Shown one piece after another: positions 17,701-25,900 of a stretch of DNA of 34,155 nucleotides (positions are counted from its first letter, which is position 1; every line of letters begins with the position of its first letter). The notes beneath the pieces were generated by a model. The model worked only from the letters and a program-made list of their open reading frames with translations. It was not told the DNA's origin and did not search any database. Position numbers and translations under genes: made by a program. This DNA comes from Paludibacteraceae bacterium. GTDB taxonomy: Bacteria; Bacteroidota; Bacteroidia; Bacteroidales; Paludibacteraceae. The stretch spans positions 1-34,155 of the forward strand of contig JAKSKR010000032.1 in the NCBI GenBank assembly GCA_024401645.1. Reading direction: 5' to 3'.

Positions 17701-19482
17701 CGTGATGGCAGGGACTACCGTGAGTTTAAACTTGAGCGAGTCGGAAACACACTTTCCGTTGGTAGCAAGGAACAAGTATTCGGTAGAAACCTTTGGGTTG
17801 GCAACAGAAAGCGTTTGGTCTGTTTCGCCAGCAATCTGCGTCCATTCGGTTTCCCCCTCGTGTTTAACATACCAACTGGCATCTGCCATTTTCGTCACAT
17901 TGGTTTGAGTCACTGTCCACACAACCGGTTCTACCCTGTCCTCGCAAATGGTTTGTTTCTGAAGGCTTGACTCGAACACCGGGTTCTTGCACGACTCCAG
18001 GCATTCCATAGCGACCGTGTTGGTAACAAGGTACTCCTTGTCGCAATCGTTATCGGGCTTGCCGTTGGCCGCCACCTGTGCCAACACCTCGTCAGAAGCC
18101 GCAAGAATGGCACGGAAATAGGTTTTACCATCGTACTCGTCGGTAAAGGCAAACTCCTTGTCCGTAATGTCAAGGTCAGTCCACTCGGTTTCGTCGTAAG
18201 AATACTGCCACAAGAAATGGTACAGCGGGAAACGGGCCTCCCATTCGGGCGCCACCAAGCTAACAAGATGCACATTCTCGTCGCAATTGTAAGGCAACTG
18301 TTCGGTCTTGTCCTTGTCGCCATCAATACCGGCAAAAGCCACAGGCGTCTTAACGGCTTCGACTTGCGAAATGATGTTCGAAATGGAAAAATAGTCGCAC
18401 CCATCGGCAGGCGTACCGTTAAGGGCGATAGTTTCAGCCTTGGCTTGAGCCTCGGCAGCCGATGCAGCACCGGTTATAATGAGACGGTAAACCTCGGAAC
18501 CAGCATCTGGCACGTTGCGGTGAAGCGCTGTTTTTTCAATGCCACTTTCCTCGAGTATGTTGGTCCACGTATAGCCGTTGTCGGTTGAAAATTGCCAAAG
18601 GAAATAAACCTTGTCGTAAAGTTTTTTCCACGCATCTAACAACGTAAGGTTATTGACAGAATAGGTTGGCATGCAGGCCTGTTTGCTCAATTCATTGTCG
18701 ACGTCAATTTGCGGTTGAATGATTTCCTCGTCGTCGAAACGTTCTAGCACAATGTCGTCAAGTCCAAAGTCGTTACCATTACCACTTGAGCAATTGTTCT
18801 TAATAACAATTTTCAACACGTCGCCTTCCGTAGCCTCAAATTCAAGGGAAGCCTGCGACCACTCGCGCTCCTTATGGGTGTAAAGGCCACTGCTGTTTTT
18901 CTCCCTTGCCGGCCAAGCCACTACATCGCGCCCCGAAAGATTGACACTTTCGAGCAAGGTTCCATCGGGTTCGGCGTTCATGTTGTAGACCTGAAGCGTG
19001 AGGTTCGGACTTAACGGAGCATCGGAAACGTTGGCCACATACATGTTTAGCCTATACTTATGGTTGCCACAAACGTTTAGCTTCAGATTGTTTTCGTATA
19101 TGCTTTCGCCCATGCCATTACCGCCAACATTCACCACCAGCATACCGCCATTCTGGTTGCCGGTATGGTCGCGTCCCGGTACGAAATGGTAGGCCTCGTT
19201 AGGATTAATGCTTTTTTTGCGGATGAAACACCAAGCCGTGCTGTTGGTAATGCCATAGAAACCATCGGCCATGTGGTCGCGGTCGGCCAAGCGGTGACCG
19301 GGCACACTCATGTTAGGGTCGGCAAAATCGCGAATAATAGAGTCCTCGACCACCCCAAAATCTTCTTGCCAAACCACATTCCAATTGCCGCCCTGTGCAA
19401 CGGTAGCAAAACAGGTTAAGAAAGAAACAAGAAAAAACAGGTTTCTTAATACATTTATATTTTTGGCATTATTTTGCAACAT
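14764..19482 (-). CDS. Large Ig-like-repeat surface adhesin with type B T9SS sorting domain
   Basis: This exported protein has 1572 residues from ATG 19482. A TTG eight codons upstream is possible, but the ATG gives the cleaner signal peptide (LRNLFFLVSFLTCFATVAQG). Residues of about 33-255 form a jelly-roll-like N-terminal domain (opening WQEDFG, ending FGLDDIVLERF), often carbohydrate-binding. Three divergent Ig-like segments span about 260-610. Ten clearer Ig/PKD-like domains follow at about 610-1460, each opening with a V/I-C-E/S-G-D motif (for example SMVCEGGTVDL) and a conserved W in strand C. They alternate between two types. The last 75 residues (LSIYDRFGKLIFEE, GWDGVYNG, ending HFTLLRK) are a type B T9SS/gliding-associated CHU_C domain. 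The protein should be surface-displayed. Adhesion is inferred from architecture; no ligand is known. No PorP/SprF gene adjoins it. Confidence 0.9.
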   Translation of the reverse strand: MLQNNAKNINVLRNLFFLVSFLTCFATVAQGGNWNVVWQEDFGVVEDSIIRDFADPNMSVPGHRLADRDHMADGFYGITNSTAWCFIRKKSINPNEAYHFVPGRDHTGNQNGGMLVVNVGGNGMGESIYENNLKLNVCGNHKYRLNMYVANVSDAPLSPNLTLQVYNMNAEPDGTLLESVNLSGRDVVAWPAREKNSSGLYTHKEREWSQASLEFEATEGDVLKIVIKNNCSSGNGNDFGLDDIVLERFDDEEIIQPQIDVDNELSKQACMPTYSVNNLTLLDAWKKLYDKVYFLWQFSTDNGYTWTNILEESGIEKTALHRNVPDAGSEVYRLIITGAASAAEAQAKAETIALNGTPADGCDYFSISNIISQVEAVKTPVAFAGIDGDKDKTEQLPYNCDENVHLVSLVAPEWEARFPLYHFLWQYSYDETEWTDLDITDKEFAFTDEYDGKTYFRAILAASDEVLAQVAANGKPDNDCDKEYLVTNTVAMECLESCKNPVFESSLQKQTICEDRVEPVVWTVTQTNVTKMADASWYVKHEGETEWTQIAGETDQTLSVANPKVSTEYLFLATNGKCVSDSLKFKLTVVPAITLVPLADVEVCEGADAEFSANVLAGTPTAFIWNNVSSANDAYTVTNAEDDVTVSLVAANEFCTSPSVSAQVKVEKKASVKVQPIPSMVCEGGTVDLIATATLSSANTFKWEKGGDLFSDADLVTADVVTADATYKFSVSGKKCPTIDTILRVSVEKKAQITLAINETSVCENAEVTLTATATNAPKLVWMQKGEGENQFTQLTFVGEVMTIAATKSAAFKVLSADEQVCESVESNEVALAVEDSIRFSLNPLPEAVCPGESVSLSMVLATGIPTDYIWTANGRDISSSANPFTHLPNTETKYALSVYGRKCPSVTKSATVFAIEPYTLQLNADAVVCEESTPELSVVSPVEYTIVWEKADDGLNFQEYEPEGAGAGLTRATSYRVKSRMADFCTYVYSNVATVGIEKKARVELNDLPTIVCEGDPVSLTPSVNASAANRYAWYKNGNFLSDGLLLSDVADGATAATYKFVVTGDKCPTVEDEFTVRVEAMPSVRISASSLSACSGDTITLNVEVENAPAVKWMRMTSESTNFEPWNGMTSLTEKVEADVRSMVKAVTSGLQVCPNAESEILSLFVEQRLTLSVDSIPSVVCEGDMVHLNATLYPCNCGSFGWKKNGEDMAFEQLTAEDVPGSLSTYEFWVDNGLCPPLSVRKDVMVELVRNVDLVASDTRVCKGSALSLTTSYPNAEHVKWEVKGANDVYYRPLESSTSQVEVSPLETSTYRVYAISENGCRLPGMDVTIDVDEPIGLHISDVEICQGDSVHLDARADRPFETVEWRFEGDEAVSDHELAGVDLSPKTTTTYTLIAFKGACVDEKIGTITVIDIPHILSHDDLGDHSYQMVTESADDLLYFDFHNGMGKTPSPVINNTLYGKTYSVDVSNTHGCASTYQFTVPVFDLHFRKYFYQGDENWKVVNLDRYGNAVLSIYDRFGKLIFEERGTTEGWDGVYNGNPMPSTDYWYVLDVPELDKQYTGHFTLLRK

Positions 19483-19627
19483 AGTAACATTTAGGATTAA
19501 CAACAATAATTCTGGTTTAGATTACCCTTTTGTAAAATTACTGATTTTGTCATAATTATAACAGCGAAAGCAAAAATTTCATTTTCTAAAAAAAGTTTAA
19601 CAAATCAAATAAAATAAAAACAATCTT

Positions 19628-19657
19628 TTGAAAAAATAGTTATTATTCGTAACTTTA
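19628..19657 (+). promoter_or_regulatory. Putative promoter of the 53-residue ORF
   Basis: TTG at 19628-19630 is followed after 19 bases by TAACTTTA at 19650-19657. The spacing fits the Bacteroidetes -33/-7 promoter, with one mismatch (final A for G). The start codon lies 58 bases downstream. Confidence 0.55.
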
Positions 19658-19702
19658 CATCACCTAAAAAAATATATTACAAATAACAATTTAAAATAAA
19701 AA

Positions 19703-19709
19703 AGGAGGA
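19703..19709 (+). promoter_or_regulatory. Canonical Shine-Dalgarno site
   Basis: AAGGAGG lies seven bases before ATG 19716. A full anti-SD match is uncommon in Bacteroidetes, where translation mostly relies on A-rich leaders, and none of the other genes in this window has one. It decides the start of the short ORF. Confidence 0.75.
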
Positions 19710-19715
19710 AAATCT

Positions 19716-19877
19716 ATGGATCGTTATTTCAATGATGACCAACCAATCTGCCAAGCAGGTGGATTTTTTGAAAATGAAATTTGGGTTGATGAAACCAGTT
19801 TAGTTGGCGAAAGTCACACATTTGTGGATGATTATTCGACTTGTTTGGAAGAAGTAGCCGATTACACATTCGGATAA
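19716..19877 (+). CDS. 53-residue highly acidic protein, family not recognised
   Basis: The ORF is short, but it is framed by a promoter-like pair (19628-19657), a perfect Shine-Dalgarno site and a 13-bp terminator (19899-19934), which together argue for a real gene. The product begins MDRYFNDDQPICQAGG and ends VADYTFG. It has 7 Asp and 6 Glu against a single Arg and no Lys, so net charge is about -12, with two cysteines (12 and 43) and no signal peptide or hydrophobic helix. I do not recognise a family. Small acidic proteins include DNA mimics, antitoxins and peptide precursors; a GG pair at residues 15-16 is weakly reminiscent of a leader-cleavage site. None of these is supported beyond composition. 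It is divergent from the Ig-repeat adhesin gene and 220 bases ahead of a membrane-protein gene with its own promoter. Confidence 0.65.
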   Translation: MDRYFNDDQPICQAGGFFENEIWVDETSLVGESHTFVDDYSTCLEEVADYTFG

Positions 19878-19898
19878 TCGAAACAAACATCAAACATA

Positions 19899-19940
19899 AA
19901 CAACGGGCGAGGACGAAAATTCTCGCCCGTTGTTCTTTTA
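19899..19940 (+). terminator. Rho-independent terminator after the 53-residue ORF
   Basis: A 13-bp stem (19899-19911 with 19922-19934) with a ten-base loop is followed by CTTTTA. It starts 22 bases past the stop codon and makes the short ORF a closed transcription unit. Confidence 0.88.
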
Positions 19941-20052
19941 TGCCCTACAAAGAAATGTCACCTACATTTAGAGAGTTTAGGAAACTCTTGTTCTAGCAAC
20001 TACATGAAAAGTTTGCAACCTTGCAGTTTATTCCACATCCAACTAATTAATC

Positions 20053-20060
20053 TATCTTTG
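20053..20060 (+). promoter_or_regulatory. Putative -7 box of the DUF3592-like gene
   Basis: TATCTTTG matches TAnnTTTG exactly. Transcription would begin around 20065, so the ATG at 20071 would be almost leaderless. This favours the ATG at 20098. Confidence 0.55.
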
Positions 20061-20097
20061 CATAAAGTTTATGGTGAATGTAAATAAGTTTGATGAT

Positions 20098-20493
20098 ATG
20101 AATAACAATAAAGAAACCGGATGTTTGCTACCTCTTTTTGGACTTATTTGCGGAATAGGACTATTATATGGTGCATATAGAAACACTGATCAACTATATG
20201 TTTATAACCATGGCTATAATATTGGGGTGACGATAACAAACATAGACGTACATAAAAGACCGCTTATAGAATTCGATTACAAAGGTGAAAAATGTAAAAT
20301 TTATGATTTTCTTATCCCTTGGAAGTACAAAATTGGAGAGAAAGTGACAGTTCGCACTTGCGATAGAAAGCCGGGCGTATTTGTTGACCCTAGTCGTTCC
20401 ATTTATAGTATTTTTATAACAGAAATGTTGTTGCCATTTGTTATAGGAATATTTCTTTTAATAGGAAGTATATTTTGTGCTGCAGAGGTTTGA
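20098..20493 (+). CDS. Two-TM DUF3592-like membrane protein
   Basis: This 131-residue protein has a transmembrane helix at about 9-25 (LLPLFGLICGIGLLYGA), a soluble beta-rich middle of about 80 residues, and a second helix near the C-terminus (LLPFVIGIFLLIGSIF). The middle contains VTITNIDVHKRPLIEFDY and later VTVRTCDRKPGVFVDP. That order, and the strand pattern ending in a v-DP element, resembles DUF3592 proteins, which are membrane proteins of unknown function. An in-frame ATG at 20071 would add nine residues; 20098 is preferred because the -7 box at 20053-20060 leaves no leader for the earlier start. The gene is AT-richer than the adhesin genes on either side. It converges on the BspA-like gene, with 167 unremarkable bases between the stops. 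Its function is unknown. Confidence 0.75.
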   Translation: MNNNKETGCLLPLFGLICGIGLLYGAYRNTDQLYVYNHGYNIGVTITNIDVHKRPLIEFDYKGEKCKIYDFLIPWKYKIGEKVTVRTCDRKPGVFVDPSRSIYSIFITEMLLPFVIGIFLLIGSIFCAAEV

Positions 20494-20660
20494 CTAGTTT
20501 AATTAGCCCTTAATGTCTGCAGTTGCTAGCTTTATGATATACTGCACACAAGAGCGAAAAACATCAATAAGCACAACATTCGTACATTCATACGCATTCG
20601 TTTTTCTATAAGCACACGAATTAGTGAATTATTCTTTTTTATCATCTCCTACAGAAACGG

Positions 20661-22640
20661 CTATCCATGAAAGCCATGAGGAATCATAATCTCTATGAAA
20701 GCTATTAAGAGAAGGAAACAAACCAAAGCGATACCTATGAACCCTGCCAGAGATATAGCAATGGCCTTCTTCAAAGAATACGATTTCACCATTTTAAGAT
20801 AACAAAACAAAGCAAAATACAAGATTATAATAATAATTACAAAGTTGATTTCGCCGGAATGCTTGGAAAGATAAGTCGCTGTACCTTCTCCAAATGCGTC
20901 CCAATCTACATATACACTTGACGGAATATCATCTTTATTTAGTTTAGGACAATTTTCAAATGCATATTCCGAAATATCAGACAAGGCAGACGGCCACTTC
21001 ACATATTCCAGAGAAGTACAATTACTGAAAACAAATCTGTCTATACAAGCAACCTGATTGGGGATAGCCACACTTTTCAATCTTGAACAATGAGAGAAAG
21101 CACTTTCCCCAATTCTGACAACAGAATCAGGAATAACAACACTCTCCAATGAACGGCAATAAAGAAACATACCGGAAAGGATTTCTGTAAGATGTTCAGG
21201 CAAATGCACTTTTTTCAAATAGGTACAAGACTCAAAAGCGGAATAACCAACAAATCTAACAGAATTTGGTATGTATATCTCTTCGATGCCCGAACACCCT
21301 TTAAAAGCCATACTGCCTATAGAATCCAAGCCATCGGGAAGCACAACACCCTTTATCTTGTAACAGTCTTCAAAGGCTTTTGAGTCAATTGTTTTTACAC
21401 CTTGGGGAATAACAACAAGTCCGTCGTAATGCTTACTTGACCACCCTCTGCAAACCGTTCCATGATCTGTTATCAGCAAGACATTTAAAGAATCGCACCC
21501 TGCAAAAGTCCCTTCAGAATACTCACAATTTTGTGGAATATCGATGTCTTTCAACACATCACAATAACTAAACGCAAACTTTTCAATCTTTTCCACGGAA
21601 TTGGGCAAAACCACTTTCTTCAAATTTTTACATTGTGCAAAAGCATTGACTCCAATTTGTTTCAAAGAACGTGGAAAGATTACTTCCTCCAACTTATAGA
21701 AACGGAAAAAAGACTGTCCATTTATCGCTGTAATGCCCTCTGGTATAACCAAAGTGGAAGGGCAAGAATCATTGTTTCCTATCCAATTGTAGCATTTTGT
21801 ACCATTGGCATAAATCAGCAATCCAGATTTACCGTCAATTTTCGTCCCTTCCGGTTGAGAATACCGACAGCAATTTAATGCGCCATCTCCAATAAAATCA
21901 ACAGAATTGGGAATATTTGTTCGTTTCAATTGGTAAGAAAACGCATATTTGCCAATGTATTTCAAACCTTCTGGCAAGGATATATGGTCAACATTAGCAT
22001 CAAAAAAAGCATACTCGTCTATAGCTATCACTCCTGGCGGAATAACAATATCTTTAGGGCAGGAATCTTCATGTCCAATCCAGCCATAGCATCTGCGTCC
22101 ATTGTCGTAATAAACTAATTTGTTTATTTTTTCACAGCCATGAAAAGAATTCGTACCAACGGAATGCAAAGAAGACGGAATGGTGATAAACTCCAGGCCT
22201 CTGCAGCCATAGAATGCCGAATCGCCAATTTCGGAAATCGACTCCGGCAAATTGATTGTTGACAAAGAGTCACAACCATAGAACGCATTTTTTCCAATAG
22301 TAGTCAATCCTTTAGGAAGATGTACCTTTTCCAGTGCAGGATTATGCTGAAAAGCACCGTCTCCTATGGATGTAACTCCTTTGGGTATTGAAATACTTTT
22401 GATTTTTACATAGCAAAACGCATCATTGCCAATCTTCTTTAAAGAAAGAGGCAGCTGGATGTTTACATTCTTAAATCTAAGATCTTCCAGATCTTCCTTG
22501 TTTATTTCAGTGACACCCTCCCTAACTATGACTTTATCACCCTCCACGACATACACACCGTCATCAGCATTCATCGTTTGACAAACACAAGAGAAACAAA
22601 ATAAAAGGAAGAAAGTAATGAAACTCTTATATATACGCAT
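20661..22640 (-). CDS. BspA-like leucine-rich repeat protein with C-terminal membrane segments
   Basis: This 659-residue protein has an N-terminal signal sequence (SFITFFLLFCFSCVCQ) followed by about 18 LRR_5/BspA-type repeats of about 23 residues, with consensus xIPxxVxxIGxxAFxxCxxL. Three related non-LRR inserts interrupt the array: NGRRCYGWIGHEDSCP, NGTKCYNWIGNNDSCP and the diverged HGTVCRGWSSKHYDG. Each begins a new LRR block with a VIPxG motif. After about residue 595 come two hydrophobic helices (FVIIIIILYFALFCYL and LAGFIGIALVCFLLLIAF). These are unusual for BspA proteins, which are normally secreted or carry a T9SS tail, and they imply membrane anchoring. BspA-type proteins bind host proteins or other bacteria; that role is inferred here. 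Codon choice is AT-rich relative to the flanking adhesins, consistent with separate acquisition. Confidence 0.88.
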   Translation of the reverse strand: MRIYKSFITFFLLFCFSCVCQTMNADDGVYVVEGDKVIVREGVTEINKEDLEDLRFKNVNIQLPLSLKKIGNDAFCYVKIKSISIPKGVTSIGDGAFQHNPALEKVHLPKGLTTIGKNAFYGCDSLSTINLPESISEIGDSAFYGCRGLEFITIPSSLHSVGTNSFHGCEKINKLVYYDNGRRCYGWIGHEDSCPKDIVIPPGVIAIDEYAFFDANVDHISLPEGLKYIGKYAFSYQLKRTNIPNSVDFIGDGALNCCRYSQPEGTKIDGKSGLLIYANGTKCYNWIGNNDSCPSTLVIPEGITAINGQSFFRFYKLEEVIFPRSLKQIGVNAFAQCKNLKKVVLPNSVEKIEKFAFSYCDVLKDIDIPQNCEYSEGTFAGCDSLNVLLITDHGTVCRGWSSKHYDGLVVIPQGVKTIDSKAFEDCYKIKGVVLPDGLDSIGSMAFKGCSGIEEIYIPNSVRFVGYSAFESCTYLKKVHLPEHLTEILSGMFLYCRSLESVVIPDSVVRIGESAFSHCSRLKSVAIPNQVACIDRFVFSNCTSLEYVKWPSALSDISEYAFENCPKLNKDDIPSSVYVDWDAFGEGTATYLSKHSGEINFVIIIIILYFALFCYLKMVKSYSLKKAIAISLAGFIGIALVCFLLLIAFIEIMIPHGFHG

Positions 22641-22671
22641 ATTATGAAATTGCTTAAAATTAAATCAATAC

Positions 22672-22846
22672 AATTATCCAACAAATCTCACCGATAATCA
22701 GTGGCAAATTATAGAAAAGTTTTTAGATGGGCAAGAGCGAAAGTACAAGTACCATTCCGGGAATTGCAGGCACAACCAAATACCTTTTCAAAACCAAATG
22801 TCGGTGAAGGTTGCTCCCCAAAGGGAATAACAAAGTAGAAACCACA
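22672..22846 (+). pseudogene. Decayed N-terminal fragment of an IS5-type transposase
   Basis: From 22672 one frame reads NYPTNLTDNQWQIIEKFLDG and continues QERKYKYHS, the typical start of IS4/IS5-type (DUF4096) transposases. After a frameshift near 22754 another frame reads KYLFKTKCR, then a stop, then RLLPKGNNKV, which matches the expected YLVKTGCQWRMLPK that follows in intact relatives. So the fragment has at least one frameshift and one stop, and everything after about 60 residues is missing. No inverted repeats were found. It lies between the BspA-like gene's start and the giant adhesin's terminator. Confidence 0.75.
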
Positions 22847-22891
22847 AAAAACAAATGAGGCTGCATCAAGATGAATTATGATACAGCCTCA
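22840..22891 (-). terminator. Rho-independent terminator after the giant adhesin gene
   Basis: TGAGGCTG (22856-22863) pairs perfectly with CAGCCTCA (22884-22891), with ATCA/TGAT pairing inside. On the minus strand a T-rich tract follows (TTTGTTTTTTGTGG). It lies 27 bases past the giant gene's stop codon. The loop-side sequence GTATCATAA is shared with hairpins at both ends of the window. Confidence 0.82.
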
Positions 22892-22918
22892 TTTCTGTTT
22901 TATAGGAGATGAGTAATA

Positions 22919-25900
22919 CTACTCAATCTTAACCACTTCGAGTGCACCCTTGCGAGTGCCAGTGCGCATCTGAACTTCGTAGTAGTAAACACCAGGGTCG
23001 GCAAGCAAGCCACGGTAAGTACCATCCCAACCATCGTTGCCTTCGTAAATCATCTGGCCATAACGGTTGAAGATGATGACGCTGTGACCACGCATGAAGT
23101 CGTCGTTCATACCATCCTTGTCGTAAGGAGTGATAGCGGTAGGCAACTGGTGAAGCACGTCGATGTTAACCAAGTTTGAAGAAACTGAAGGACAAACACC
23201 GTTACCCACAACCACGTAATAGTAAGTAGAATCTTCAGGCAATACGTTGAGACGGTTGAGGTAGTTGGTGTGGTGCTTGTCGTCGGCAGCCCAAACATTT
23301 TCAAGCTCAACGTCGTCGTTTTCGTTGCTACCACCAGAAACAATGTCGCCGTAGCGGTTGTAAACAGCACCCTGTTCAGCATCGAACTCGCCAACCACCT
23401 TCATCCAACGGTAAACCATGGTGTTGGTGTATGGCATTGTGGCCTGCAATTCTGCCATTTCGCCTTCCCAAACACGTGGCTTGTTGTTTGGCTTGGTAGT
23501 CAACAACACTTGAGCAGCATCGTAATGGGTTGCAACAACAATGTCGACACTGTCGCGCGTATATAGCTTGTCGGCGTCTGCCAACTTCATATTCTCTTCC
23601 GAACCGAACACAGCCAAACTGTCGGCATGGTTGGTAGGAGCCCCCTCGCCACAGTTGGTGTAAAGGGTATTCAACGAGGTTGAGGTACCACAAAGTTCGC
23701 CAGTGGCGTAGAACACGGCCGTATGTTTAGCACCGTCTTCGTAATCAATTGGCGTATTTGGCTTGTAAACGGAGTCGTTGACCATCCAACCGGTAGCAAT
23801 TACAACATCGCCCATTGGGTCGATACAAGCAGAGAACCTTTCGGAGAAGTCGCCATTCAAGTTGAGAGAATCGCCTTCGCAAAGGTCCCAAATACCCGAA
23901 TTGAGAGCAATACGTGGACGTTCGATGACGTTGATGTAAACTGAAGCCGTATCGGAACAACCTGAAACGGTATCGGTTGCCACATAGTAGTAGACATCGC
24001 TTTGAGTGCGACGGAGAAGCAAGTTGTACTTCGCATAAGCCGCATCACCAGCGGCATCGTTAGTCAAAGCATCGACAAACTTGTCGCCGTAAGTAATAGG
24101 GTTATTACTGTAAATGACATCCTTTTCTTCAACGCCACCACGGAAGTAGTCCCAAAGCACATTGGTGTTAGAAAGAATCCATGAACCGTCGAAGTCTTGA
24201 ATGCGGATTCGACCTTCAGAATAAGCAATTCTATCGTTAGCCAAGCTGTTTTCGGCACTACGTGGGTTCTTCAACGATTCGTCGTCGCCACAAACTGTAG
24301 TAGGAGTTACGTAAACCTTAACAATCTGGTCGCGAGACTGAACGTAAACGGTCTTGTAGATGACACTTTCGTTACCACAGACGTCTTGAATGTGCAATGC
24401 CACCTCGGTAGTCTGTGTAATGACAGAGCCAGCTTCTGGTGTCTGCCAAATCTTCAAGAACTCGTTACCGCCACAAGACAACTCAATTGAGTCGCGAGGG
24501 AGCAGAGCTGTAATGTCTGGCACACCAAACAAACAATGCTTGAGGAATGAAGGATAAGTCTTCAAATCCCAATCCTTTGGCTTGTGAATGACAGGCTTAA
24601 GCGTGTCGACCACATGAACGGTGAACTTGACAGGAGCAGCCGCATTACCACAACGGTCAACAGCCTTCCAAGTGTAAATAATGTCGTAGTTGTAGTAGTC
24701 GCACTTGCTAGGATCGTCGCCCTGTGTAGACTCCATAGACATTGTGATGGTAGGATCAGGGTCGCAGTTATCATCGGCCAATACGGTAGGCACCTCATAC
24801 TCGGCATTAGCACAAGTAACATCAATGTCAATACCTGTAAAGTCAGTGTCGCCAATCTTATAAGTAGGCGCCATATCGTCTTTAACAGTGAAGACGTCAG
24901 GACCATTCTTACAAGCCACACGGTCGTCGCGAATAGAGTAAACATAATAGGTACGCCAAACGGTAGCCTCACAAACATCGCCCGTAATTTCATCTTCAGC
25001 TTCGAAGCGAGAGATGTCGGCACGAGAAGGGTCGTCGATGCTACCACCGGCAGCAATGAACTGTTCGTAGTCGAGAACCTGTGGTATGTCTTGCAAGCAA
25101 GAGTAAGAACCACCGAAGTGAGGACATTCGAGTTCAGGAGGAACCATGTCGGTCACCTTAATAATCTGGCTACAAACCTTGCTATTGTCGTGGTCGTCGC
25201 TAATGGTGAAGATGACGGTAGTTTCGCCGAACGGATAATCGTCCTTATAATCCTTACCATCACTACGTGTTACGGTAACAGTAGGCGTGCAACACAAGTC
25301 TTCAACCTCTGGAACGAAGAATCCTTTAGCAACCACCTCGTCGTAAGTGACAGACTGTACGCCAGCAGTAGTGAACGGAACGGTGATAACCGGAATGAGT
25401 TCGTTACAGTTGAATTTAGGAGCAATGGTATCGAACACATCTACCTTTTGGCGGCAAACCACCTTCTGGTTGTTAGAAGGGAAGGTGAAGGTCCAGACAA
25501 TAACGTCGGAACCAACGCCAAAGGCAGCAGACATTGGCTTGCCACTTTCGCGAACGGTATCGAGAACAGCCACGTCGCCATTACATGCATTAACCGGCAT
25601 TTCGGTAAGGTTAACCGTAATGGCACTGAAGTCGTAGTCGCAATTGTCGTCGGTCAAGTAGAGCTTAACGTCTGGGAATGCGGTTTCGCAGTCGACAGGA
25701 GGTTCGTTGTTGTCGCCAACCACCACTTGCTGTTCGCAAGTAGAAACAGGGTTCAACAAAGTTTTAGTGGTATCGGTAAACGTCCAGGTAATGATGGTGA
25801 CACCAACCGGATAGTTTTCGTTCAAATCCTTACCATCGCTACGCGTAGCAACACCCTTAATGGTCCAAGAGCTGTGGCAAGGGTTAACGGCGCTGTGTTC

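Noticed and set aside
20661..22640. Lipoprotein signal in the BspA-like protein
   Set aside because: FCFSC near residue 17 has a cysteine but poor residues at -3 and -2; an ordinary signal sequence fits as well.
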